Assembly: GCA_900554265.1 (NCBI GenBank) | Contig: USGZ01000036.1 | Coordinates: forward strand, 1-9,681 | Reading direction: 5' to 3' | Length of the DNA: 9,681 nucleotides | From: an uncultured Porphyromonadaceae bacterium | GTDB taxonomy: Bacteria; Bacteroidota; Bacteroidia; Bacteroidales; Muribaculaceae | Shown: positions 1-6,838 of the stretch, piece after piece | Layout: the number at the start of each line of letters is the position of its first letter | How positions within the stretch are numbered: the stretch's first letter is position 1 | The notes under the pieces: model-generated | Told to the model about the DNA's origin: nothing | Database searches by the model: none | Seen by the model: the letters and a program-made list of their open reading frames with translations, nothing else | Program-made: the position numbers and the translations under genes

Positions 1-58
<58 letters not shown>

Positions 59-124
59 CTGAAATCACATATCGAAAACAACAACAACTTCAACACACTA
101 ATACCAACCAAATTCCCAAACGCA
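59..124 (+). other. A/C-rich, G-poor leader of the propeller-amidase unit
   Basis: Only three G residues (61, 74 and 122) occur in the first 124 bases of the window, so an RNA made from here could hardly form base-paired structure. No Bacteroidetes TAnnTTTG promoter element is visible, so the promoter probably lies upstream of the window. There is no Shine-Dalgarno sequence before the ATG at 125, as is usual in this phylum. Calling this an untranslated leader is inference. Confidence 0.5.
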
Positions 125-1027
125 ATGAGAAAACTTTTCCTTTCTGCTGCGGTTGTACTGGCAGGATTCTGCGCTTCGGCCCAGTTAGTCGAAGTACAGA
201 GCATCGCCGAGGTCAACCTGCCCGAGGGCCTCATGGTTTCCGTACCTACCATCAGCCCGGACGGTAGCTTCGTAGTGGTTTCCGACCTTGCCTCGGACGG
301 CCTTACGCGCATCTCCCTGGCCGACGGCACCGCGACGACCATCACCCGCAACGGCAATGGCAACGACGTGGCCATCAGCGCCGACGGCAGCCGTATCGTC
401 TTCCGCCAGAGCACCATCGACCGCCGTCACCTGCGCCGCACGGCCCTCAAGAGCGTCGACCTGGCATCGGGCCGCGAGACTGAAATCGTAGGTCCCAGCC
501 GCCGCCTCAACGCCGGCGTAGCCATGAACGGCAACACCGTGACGGCAATCGAAAACGGTCGTCTCAAGACCCGCAACCTTGCCGGCGGCCGAGCCGAAGC
601 AGCTCCGGTAGTCAGCATCAACTACGGTCACCTGGACTACACCGCCGGTGGCCGCACCATCACCCTCGACCCGCAGGGCCGCGGCAGCTACCTCTGGCCC
701 GCCCTCAGCCCCGACGGCACCAAGGTTGTCTACTATCTCGCAGGCCGCGGATGCTTCGTATGCAACACCGACGGCAGCGACGTCCGCCGTCTCGGCATGC
801 TCCGCGCCGCCAAGTGGCTGGACAACAACACCATCGTGGGCATGAACGATGTCGACAACGGCGAGTTCGTGACATCGTCCTCCATCATCGCCTCGAACCT
901 GGACGGCACGCGCCAGACCCTCACCGGCGAAGACATCATCGCAATGTATCCCAGCGCCAGCGCCGACGGCAGCAAAATCGCTTTCGCCACCCCGGAAGGC
1001 CGCATGTACATCATCAACCTCAAATAA
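125..1027 (+). CDS. Secreted TolB-like PD40 beta-propeller protein
   Basis: A 300-residue exported protein. Residues 1-19 form a Sec signal peptide (basic MRK, hydrophobic core, ending ASA before Gln20) with no lipobox Cys, which fixes the start at 125. The mature part carries WD40-like PD40 repeats as found in TolB: SPDG near residue 44, SADG near 85, SPDG near 195 and SADG near 280, each followed by a short hydrophobic strand such as SKIAFA or TKVVYY. The last blade ends at the C-terminus with RMYIINLK. Such propellers usually bind proteins or glycans and have no enzymatic residues, so a periplasmic or surface scaffold role is inferred. It has no TolB N-terminal domain and is shorter than TolB (about 430 residues). 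The stop lies 9 bp before the amidase gene, so the two are probably co-transcribed. Its propeller motif recurs in that neighbour, suggesting a shared target or compartment. The precise function is unknown. Confidence 0.85.
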   Translation: MRKLFLSAAVVLAGFCASAQLVEVQSIAEVNLPEGLMVSVPTISPDGSFVVVSDLASDGLTRISLADGTATTITRNGNGNDVAISADGSRIVFRQSTIDRRHLRRTALKSVDLASGRETEIVGPSRRLNAGVAMNGNTVTAIENGRLKTRNLAGGRAEAAPVVSINYGHLDYTAGGRTITLDPQGRGSYLWPALSPDGTKVVYYLAGRGCFVCNTDGSDVRRLGMLRAAKWLDNNTIVGMNDVDNGEFVTSSSIIASNLDGTRQTLTGEDIIAMYPSASADGSKIAFATPEGRMYIINLK

Positions 1028-1036
1028 CACAGGCCC

Positions 1037-4000
1037 ATGAAAAAGTTTATAATCGCCGCCGCAATGGCGCTGTTCGGCCTGGCCGCTTCCGCAGCTACAG
1101 CCGACGAACTGCGAGTCTACATCAACCCGGGCCACGGTTCCTGGACCGCAAACGACCGCCCCATGGCCATCAAAGGCCACTCCGCATACTCCCGCTACAA
1201 CACGGATACGCTGAGTTTCTTCGAATCCAACACCAACCTCCGCAAGGGCTTCGGCGTTCTGGAGAAACTCCGCGAATTCGGTCTCAAATACAATCCCGAA
1301 CTCAACCAGACCGGCGAGCGCTGGCAGATCGGCGCCGCACGCGACATGAGCAACAACATCGTGATGAGCCACGTTAAATGCGGCCCCTACCACGACGACA
1401 ACGGCACCAAGAACCAGCTGGGCGCCAACACACCCGAGGACCTCGAGTACTACAACCGCTCCCTGTCCGAAATCTGCATGGAGGTCGATGCCAACAACTT
1501 CGACATGTTCATCTCCATCCATTCCAATGCCGTGGACAACGGCGGCTGGAGAACGACCAACTTCCCGATCGTACTTTACCGCGGCTACGACGACTGCCAT
1601 GCCGCCGACGGTATCGACGTCACCCACACCCAGACTTCCAAGGCCATGGCCCAGGCCGTATGGCCCTACCACATGGCCAACATCCACGAAGGCTGGACCG
1701 CCTACAGCATCACCAACCCCAACATCCGCGGTGACCTCAACTTCTACGGCGGCGGCAGCATCTCCCGCGGCTACATGGGTTACCTGGGCGTGCTCAAGCA
1801 CGGCGTGCCCGGATTCCTCATCGAAGGCTACTTCCACCAGTACGCTCCCGCGGCCCTGCGCCACATGAACTGGGACGCCGACTACGTCGAAGGCTACAAC
1901 TACGCCCACGGCATCGCCGACTTCTTCGGTCTGACCAAGGAAAGCACCGGCGACATCTACGGCATCGTACGCGACGAGCACGAGCGCTACCACGACGACG
2001 ACTATGTTCCCCTGCCCACCCACGACGACCTCTACAAGCCTCTGGATGCCGTTACCGTAACCCTCCTCAAGGGCACCGAGACCATCGCCACCTATACTAC
2101 GGACAACCAGTTCAACGGCGTGTTCGTGTTCAAGAACGTGGCTCCCGGCGAGTATAAGCTCCACTTCGAGGCCGAAGGCTACAAGACTCCCAAGGACGTC
2201 GACGTAACCGTCGCCGCCGCTGAGGTAAGCTACGCCAAGGGCTTCATGGAAAGCGAAAGCTACGTTCCCCCGACAGTGACCTACGTCGACTATCCCGACC
2301 CCTTCGAGGGCACCATGTTCGGCGCACGCGACGAATATAACTTCGAGCAGAAAGTTGCCGACAAGGAAATCGCCGAGCTCGCCGGCTACACCGTGCAGCG
2401 CGTAATCTGCCACGACGGCAAGCTCTTCATCCTCGGTCTCGACGCCGAGAACGCCGCCAAGATCGTCGTTCTGGACGCCAAGACCCTCGAAGTCATAGCC
2501 ACTCCCGGCACCGCCGGTACCGAAGGCTCCGTGAAGAACCTCTCCGACATCGCCGTTTCCGCCGACGGCATCCTCATCGGTTCCGCAAAGGAACTCTGCC
2601 ATTACAGCGACGACCAGGTAGAGGCCGGCGAGACCCGCGGCGTGGCCAACTTCTACCGCTGGACCAACAACGAGGACGGTCTGCCCGAAGGCGACCCGGC
2701 ACTCTGGATGACCACCCAGCTCAGCGCAAACATGTACCGCGCATGGACCGGCGAGACCATCGCCTACACAGGCACCATGGCCGAAGGCCGTCTGTTCGTC
2801 ACCAGCCAGAACGCCTATAACGGCGGCACTCACCGCGTGTGGTACAACGTCCTTGAAGTAATCGACGGCGCCAAGAGCTCCGAGAGCTTCCGCAACAAGG
2901 GTATTCCCGACTACTTCGACACTTACGAGAACCTCGGATTCTTCCGCCTTAACATCTCCCCGCGCGATTCCAAGTACTTCGTAATGGACGGCGCCGGCAC
3001 CAATCCCGCAGAAGTCAACATCGACGACATCGAGAACGCCTACACCGTAATGCCCGAAGGCATGCTCGCCAAGGGCGCCAACAACGAAGGCTTCTTCCGC
3101 TACAGCGGCCACAGCTACATGGTGGCTCCCGACTATACCGAAGCCGGCAACGGCGGCGTAGTCCTGCTCGACATTACCGAAGGCATGGACAAGGCCGTAG
3201 TCGTTCCTACCGCCAACACCTCCATGGAAGTCGCTGAAGGCGAGGCATTCGCCGTCGGTACTCCTCTTGCAACCGTCGACGAGCTCGGCGACGTCAAGGG
3301 CGCCAACATGGTTCTCTTCCTCGTTCGCGGCAACAAGATTACCCGCTTCAGCACCGAAGGCGTGGCCCAGCCGCAGCCCCACCGTGAATTCGCCTACGGC
3401 ATCACCGTGGCTCAGGACGGCGACAACTACACCGTTGCCTACAACGCCACCGGCAATGCTCCCGCTTCCGCTGTCGTACTGACCAACACCGAGAATGGCG
3501 AAACCGTCGAAATCCCCGGCGAGGCCGTTGCCAAGGGTGAGAACTCCATCACCTTCGGCGCCGAAGAAGTACTCGAAGGCACCTACAATGTTGCCGTCAA
3601 GATTGTCAGCAAGAACATTCCCGAAGCAGGCATCTACTACTCGGACAACAACGGCGTGACCAAGCGCGGCGGCGTTGTCAGCATCACCGATCCCGAAGCC
3701 GCTACCCTGGGCTACACCGTAGTCACCACAGGCGGCGCATGCGGCGTCAAAGTCTACGCCCCCGACGGAACCGTTTCCGGTCCCTTCATGGTAAATGACC
3801 CGCGCCTGCAGGCTTCGAACCAGAGCTCCATGTTCCGCGGCGACCAGCGCGACGGCAAGGCCATCTTCGCCGACTGGTCCGACGGCGGCGCAGGATACTG
3901 GATTGTAGACCCGCTGAATCCCTCCGACATGAGCCAGCTCCTTGCCGGCGAACGTACAGGCACCGACGGCCCCAAGGGTTCCTACACCTACAACGGCACC

Positions 4001-4807
4001 ATCATCGGCGGCGGCAGCTCCTGCATCGGCATCCAGGGCAAGGGCGAGAACACCCGCATCTACTCCTTCCTCGAGGACTATCCCGCAGGTAATACCGCAG
4101 GCGTGCAGAACCGCGTATACGCCTACAACATCGGCACCGACGAGCAGATTACCCGCATCCCCGACCAGGCTTACGACAACCTCGCCGGCAACTCCCTGAT
4201 GCCTAACCAGAACGTCGAGATAAAGGCCATTTCCGACAATGCCTTCATCTCCTCGCAGTGCCGCAGCGCAGGCAATAACCTCGCCACCACGCCTTCCTTC
4301 GTAATCGTCGCCAACGACGGCGAGGTCCTCGTCAACTCAGGCTCCCTCGAGTACATCGGCAGCTCCAACTCCGGTATCGCAGTCAGCGCAGACGGCAAGC
4401 TCCTCGCCGTTGGCCAGTACGACTGCATCTCCATCATCGACGTGGCCTGGGACGGCATCGACCCCGTTCTGACGCACAAGTACGACATCCCGACCGGTCA
4501 CTGCGAATGGTCGCACATGTCCTTCGACGCCGGCGGCAACCTCCACGTCTACATGCGCGAGCACGGCGGCTACAATGCCTTCTCCCTGCCCGGAACCAAT
4601 CCCGAGAGCATCGTGCCCGCCAAGGCCGAGTACACCGTAACCGGCAAGCTCAGCGGCGTCGAGGATATCGAAATCGACGCTGCCGAAGCCGACGGCGAAC
4701 CGGTTTACTTCAACCTCAACGGCGTACGCGTGACTGCCGACAACATGACTCCCGGCATCTACGTCAAGGTAACAGGCAACAAGGCTTCCAAAGTCGTTGT
4801 CCGCTGA
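1037..4807 (+). CDS. Multidomain secreted N-acetylmuramoyl-L-alanine amidase with propeller regions and sorting-type tail
   Basis: A 1256-residue exported protein. Residues 1-19 or 1-22 are a Sec signal peptide. Residues 26 to about 300 match zinc-dependent Amidase_3, which cleaves the MurNAc-L-Ala bond of peptidoglycan: NPGHGSW (His33), a candidate second zinc ligand Glu63, FISIHSNA (His162) and FLIEG (catalytic Glu263). Residues about 306-405 resemble a carboxypeptidase-regulatory-like beta-sandwich (IYGIVRD start, APGEYKLHF strand), with a His/Asp-rich insert near 313-331. Two propeller-like stretches follow, about 412-785 and 875-1190, with IAVSADG motifs at about 505-511 and 1114-1120. 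A beta-sandwich-like stretch of about 785-870 separates them. The end (about 1223-1256: YFNLNGVRV, PGIYVK, KVVVR) resembles a type IX secretion sorting tail. Typical amidases have 180-450 residues. It is the last gene before a terminator. The amidase call rests on motifs; the middle regions are assigned by pattern only. An inactive, cell-wall-binding protein is an alternative. Confidence 0.85.
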   Translation: MKKFIIAAAMALFGLAASAATADELRVYINPGHGSWTANDRPMAIKGHSAYSRYNTDTLSFFESNTNLRKGFGVLEKLREFGLKYNPELNQTGERWQIGAARDMSNNIVMSHVKCGPYHDDNGTKNQLGANTPEDLEYYNRSLSEICMEVDANNFDMFISIHSNAVDNGGWRTTNFPIVLYRGYDDCHAADGIDVTHTQTSKAMAQAVWPYHMANIHEGWTAYSITNPNIRGDLNFYGGGSISRGYMGYLGVLKHGVPGFLIEGYFHQYAPAALRHMNWDADYVEGYNYAHGIADFFGLTKESTGDIYGIVRDEHERYHDDDYVPLPTHDDLYKPLDAVTVTLLKGTETIATYTTDNQFNGVFVFKNVAPGEYKLHFEAEGYKTPKDVDVTVAAAEVSYAKGFMESESYVPPTVTYVDYPDPFEGTMFGARDEYNFEQKVADKEIAELAGYTVQRVICHDGKLFILGLDAENAAKIVVLDAKTLEVIATPGTAGTEGSVKNLSDIAVSADGILIGSAKELCHYSDDQVEAGETRGVANFYRWTNNEDGLPEGDPALWMTTQLSANMYRAWTGETIAYTGTMAEGRLFVTSQNAYNGGTHRVWYNVLEVIDGAKSSESFRNKGIPDYFDTYENLGFFRLNISPRDSKYFVMDGAGTNPAEVNIDDIENAYTVMPEGMLAKGANNEGFFRYSGHSYMVAPDYTEAGNGGVVLLDITEGMDKAVVVPTANTSMEVAEGEAFAVGTPLATVDELGDVKGANMVLFLVRGNKITRFSTEGVAQPQPHREFAYGITVAQDGDNYTVAYNATGNAPASAVVLTNTENGETVEIPGEAVAKGENSITFGAEEVLEGTYNVAVKIVSKNIPEAGIYYSDNNGVTKRGGVVSITDPEAATLGYTVVTTGGACGVKVYAPDGTVSGPFMVNDPRLQASNQSSMFRGDQRDGKAIFADWSDGGAGYWIVDPLNPSDMSQLLAGERTGTDGPKGSYTYNGTIIGGGSSCIGIQGKGENTRIYSFLEDYPAGNTAGVQNRVYAYNIGTDEQITRIPDQAYDNLAGNSLMPNQNVEIKAISDNAFISSQCRSAGNNLATTPSFVIVANDGEVLVNSGSLEYIGSSNSGIAVSADGKLLAVGQYDCISIIDVAWDGIDPVLTHKYDIPTGHCEWSHMSFDAGGNLHVYMREHGGYNAFSLPGTNPESIVPAKAEYTVTGKLSGVEDIEIDAAEADGEPVYFNLNGVRVTADNMTPGIYVKVTGNKASKVVVR

Positions 4808-4832
4808 TACTCCCTGATTCCCGAATAACATC

Positions 4833-4876
4833 GGGGGGCGCGATTCCCTTCCCGGGGTCGCGGCCCTCTTTTTATT
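4833..4876 (+). terminator. Rho-independent terminator after the amidase gene
   Basis: Bases 4833-4847 pair with 4854-4868: 14 of 15 positions pair, including three G-T pairs, with one G-G mismatch (4838/4863). The loop is 4848-4853. A tract of five T, then ATT, follows at 4869-4876. This is a strong intrinsic terminator 25 bp after the amidase stop, and it separates this unit from the fimbrial operon. Confidence 0.9.
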
Positions 4877-4914
4877 GGCAAGTTATGGCTCAAAACACCT
4901 GCACGGCTGTTAAA

Positions 4915-4933
4915 TCTATAGCCAGTCTATAGC
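4915..4933 (+). promoter_or_regulatory. Two TCTATAGC direct repeats upstream of the fimbrial promoter
   Basis: The 8-mer TCTATAGC occurs at 4915-4922 and again at 4926-4933, 11 bp start to start, about one helical turn. Each contains the palindrome CTATAG. The pair lies immediately upstream of the -33 element, at about -62 to -44 from the predicted start, where activators often bind. That it is an operator is inference from position and spacing. Confidence 0.45.
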
Positions 4934-4939
4934 TTTCGC

Positions 4940-4970
4940 CTTGCAATTTACAAAATTATACATACCTTTG
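4940..4970 (+). promoter_or_regulatory. Bacteroidetes-type promoter of the fimbrial operon
   Basis: A -7 element TACCTTTG (4963-4970, consensus TAnnTTTG, followed by CA) is preceded by CTTG (4940-4943, consensus TTTG) with a 19-bp spacer. This is a close match to the primary sigma factor promoter of Bacteroidetes. Transcription should start near 4975-4978, giving a leader of about 195 nt before the pilin start. No other good promoter is visible between the terminator at 4876 and the ATG at 5174. Confidence 0.8.
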
Positions 4971-4988
4971 CATACTGATGCGTATTGT

Positions 4989-5065
4989 CGGATTTCAACA
5001 TCCGCGGGCCGTATGCTCACTATTTTTAACCTGAGCGCGGTCCCGCCGGAAAATGTTGAAGTCCG
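4989..5065 (+). promoter_or_regulatory. Long leader-RNA hairpin upstream of the major pilin gene
   Basis: A 77-nt segment folds on itself almost end to end. The outer stem 4989-5001 pairs with 5053-5065 (13 pairs, one G-T). The middle stems are 5002-5003 with 5048-5049, 5004-5008 with 5042-5046, and 5009-5012 with 5037-5040 (last pair G-T). The upper stem is 5015-5019 with 5032-5036. Interruptions are only AAA (5050-5052), C5047, T5041 and AT (5013-5014). The apical loop is 5020-5031, about 29 pairs in total. No T tract follows, so it is not a terminator. It matches no riboswitch class that I recognise. A cis-regulatory RNA element is inferred; a MITE-like inverted repeat is an alternative. 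Confidence 0.7.
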
Positions 5066-5160
5066 CAGCTGCTCCGGACTCCCGGTTTTATGCAGACCGG
5101 AACTCCGGGCGCCGCATCCATGCCCGATACAATCAATCATAAATATCAATATTTTTAACC
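5021..5160 (+). repeat. Direct 11-mer TATTTTTAACC in hairpin loop and at the pilin translation start region
   Basis: TATTTTTAACC occurs at 5021-5031, filling the apical loop of the long leader hairpin, and again at 5150-5160, ending 13 nt before the pilin ATG. The flanking bases differ, so this is not a larger duplication. The span given runs from the first copy to the second. Confidence 0.8.
5074..5108 (+). promoter_or_regulatory. Second leader-RNA hairpin
   Basis: Bases 5074-5086 pair with 5096-5108 at 11 of 13 positions (mismatches 5079/5103 and 5081/5101) around a 9-nt loop. No T tract follows. CGGAC at 5075-5079 could instead pair with GTCCG at 5061-5065, which is also the 3' end of the first hairpin's outer stem. 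Two alternative folds therefore exist on paper. It lies 65 nt upstream of the pilin start and does not itself cover it. Confidence 0.6.
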
Positions 5161-5173
5161 AATTTTATCACAC

Positions 5174-6817
5174 ATGAAATTTCTGACTAAATTCATGGCG
5201 GCGGTATGCCTGGCAACAGGTCTCACCGCATGCAGCAGCGAGGACGGTCCCGGCACCGAACCCACGCCCGAACCGCAATCCGGATTCTACTCCCAGATTA
5301 CCTTCCGCCTGCCCCAGGGCTCGCGCTCTACCGCCAGCGAAGGCAACGAAGTGGGCCAGAACGACGAGAACAACGTCGGCTCCATCCTCGTAGTCCTCGC
5401 AACCCAGGAATCGGCAGGCGCCGACTACAAGTTCCTCACCTACTCCCTGAACGACTCCCCCATCACCGGTGGCAACAACACCACCCATACCATCGTGTTC
5501 CAGGACCGCGACAAACTCTTCGCCCAGGCCAACAACACCGTCCATATCTTCGCCTACTGCAACCCGACCGAGGAACTGCGCGCCGTAGTCGAAGGTCTTG
5601 CCGAGGGCGCCAGCTTCATCGACGAAATCTGCTCCGCCAACGTAACCGGCACCTGGAAAAGCAACGGCTTCCTGATGACCAGCGCCGAGCTCGCCAGCAA
5701 GCAGCTTCCCGACGAAGCCACTCTGCGCACCTACAATACCCCCACCCACGCATTCCCTCTTGGTGAAGTCCAGGTAATGCGCACCGCAAGCCGCTTCGAC
5801 TTCCGCGACGCTTCCTCCGAAATCGAAGTCGACGAAGCCAACGAGGCCTATACCCAGAGCGGCGCCAACACCTACCCCATCTTCGACCAGAACCGCGTCA
5901 ACGAGGCCGGCAAGCACCCCCTGGTGGCCGAAGTGACCTTCACCCGCGTGGCCCTGTTCAACATCCGCAACCAGTTCTATTATCTGCCCCGTATCTCGAC
6001 GGTAGCCTCCGAAGGTACTCCCGCCGCCGTAACCCTCTGCCCCGGCAAGCTCGGCATGGAGACCGCCGGCACCTACGTAGTCTGCCCGGACGAGGCTACC
6101 TATTCCTACATTCTCCCCGACGCCATCGACCCGCTGAATCCCGCCGCTGCCGGTCTCGAATGGGCCGAGCTGAACACCGTTCTCGGCAACACGGAGAACA
6201 ACAAGGACGGCTGGGGTAACGACCTGGAGGCTTCCAAGAAGAACTACCACATCTGGCGCTACGGCATCGAGAACGCATTCGGCGCAATCGAATCCGTCGA
6301 CAAGAAGGCCACTACCGGCTATGTATTCGAGGCCGAGATCAAGCCCCGCGAAGGCTTCGGCAACGTCAAGGAGGACGGCACCCTCGAAGTGATGTACCTG
6401 TACAACAACGTGATGTACGGCAGCGCCGCCCATATCGCCGCCGAAGTCGAGAACTACCCCGTATCGACCCTGGCCACTGCCTTCAAGGCCGCATTCACCG
6501 AAACCGACGGCGTCTATACACCCGTCGACGACGAGACCCTCAAGGCCAACGGCTTCACCGCCTACAAGCCCAACGCCGAGGGCAAATACCTCTGCTACTA
6601 CTTCGCCTACAACAAGCACAACGAGGACGGCGACCCGACCTCCGTAGGCCTGATGGAATTCGGTACGGTACGCAACAACATCTACAAGCTTGCCGTTACC
6701 TCCGTCAAGAAGTTCGGTTCCTTCGAACCCGGCAACCCGGACGACTGGAACGTATACTTCACCCTGGACATCCGTGTGCTCGACTGGACCGTGCGCATCA
6801 ACAATCTCGAATTCTGA
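5174..6817 (+). CDS. Mfa1/FimA-type major fimbrial subunit (type V pilin lipoprotein)
   Basis: A 547-residue structural pilin. Residues 1-20 are a lipoprotein signal with lipobox LTAC (lipidated Cys20), followed by an acidic, Pro-rich linker (SSED...). The first strand is GFYSQITFRLP (36-46), then Ser-Arg-Ser at 49-51. In Porphyromonas FimA and Mfa1, Arg-gingipain cuts after an Arg at nearly this position (46 or 49) to release the strand and allow donor-strand polymerisation, so Arg50 is the inferred processing site. Further fimbrillin marks are FLMTSAEL (166-173), RNNIY (500-504) and a C-terminal strand ending DWTVRINNLEF. The length is close to Mfa1 (563). It is first in its operon behind its own promoter and a structured leader, there is no Shine-Dalgarno sequence, and it ends in tandem stops TGA TAA. 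No ATA isoleucine codon was seen, which fits high expression. Family assignment is firm; major-subunit status is inferred from position and codon use. Confidence 0.87.
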   Translation: MKFLTKFMAAVCLATGLTACSSEDGPGTEPTPEPQSGFYSQITFRLPQGSRSTASEGNEVGQNDENNVGSILVVLATQESAGADYKFLTYSLNDSPITGGNNTTHTIVFQDRDKLFAQANNTVHIFAYCNPTEELRAVVEGLAEGASFIDEICSANVTGTWKSNGFLMTSAELASKQLPDEATLRTYNTPTHAFPLGEVQVMRTASRFDFRDASSEIEVDEANEAYTQSGANTYPIFDQNRVNEAGKHPLVAEVTFTRVALFNIRNQFYYLPRISTVASEGTPAAVTLCPGKLGMETAGTYVVCPDEATYSYILPDAIDPLNPAAAGLEWAELNTVLGNTENNKDGWGNDLEASKKNYHIWRYGIENAFGAIESVDKKATTGYVFEAEIKPREGFGNVKEDGTLEVMYLYNNVMYGSAAHIAAEVENYPVSTLATAFKAAFTETDGVYTPVDDETLKANGFTAYKPNAEGKYLCYYFAYNKHNEDGDPTSVGLMEFGTVRNNIYKLAVTSVKKFGSFEPGNPDDWNVYFTLDIRVLDWTVRINNLEF

Positions 6818-6838
6818 TAACCTGAAATCGGGAAAGCC

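Noticed and set aside
185..3382. A 1065-codon open frame on the minus strand opposite the propeller and amidase genes
   Set aside because: It is in codon register with the two real genes. Minus-strand stops there would need TTA, CTA or TCA codons on the plus strand, which this GC-rich coding avoids. The translation is a monotonous Val/Gly/Ala/Asp/His mix with no domain and no signal.
4820..4835. Small hairpin CCCGA/TCGGG just before the terminator
   Set aside because: Its 3' arm overlaps the much stronger terminator stem starting at 4833, so it is unlikely to form as a separate element.
4989..5065. Inverted repeats as an invertible promoter switch, as used for Bacteroides surface genes
   Set aside because: The promoter (4940-4970) lies outside the repeats, and the internal segment holds no TAnnTTTG element in either orientation. 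An RNA hairpin explains the repeat better.
4916..5149. A 77-codon minus-strand frame in the intergenic region
   Set aside because: It overlaps the promoter and hairpins, has no minus-strand promoter or ribosome site visible, and no recognisable product.
5141..5154. AAATAT/ATATTT inverted repeat before the pilin start
   Set aside because: The arms are separated by only two bases and are pure A/T, so it is expected by chance in an AT-rich initiation region.
4941..5177. A 78-codon plus-strand frame from TTG across the fimbrial leader
   Set aside because: It would start inside the promoter, upstream of the predicted transcription start. It covers the hairpins and ends overlapping the pilin start codon, and its translation resembles nothing.
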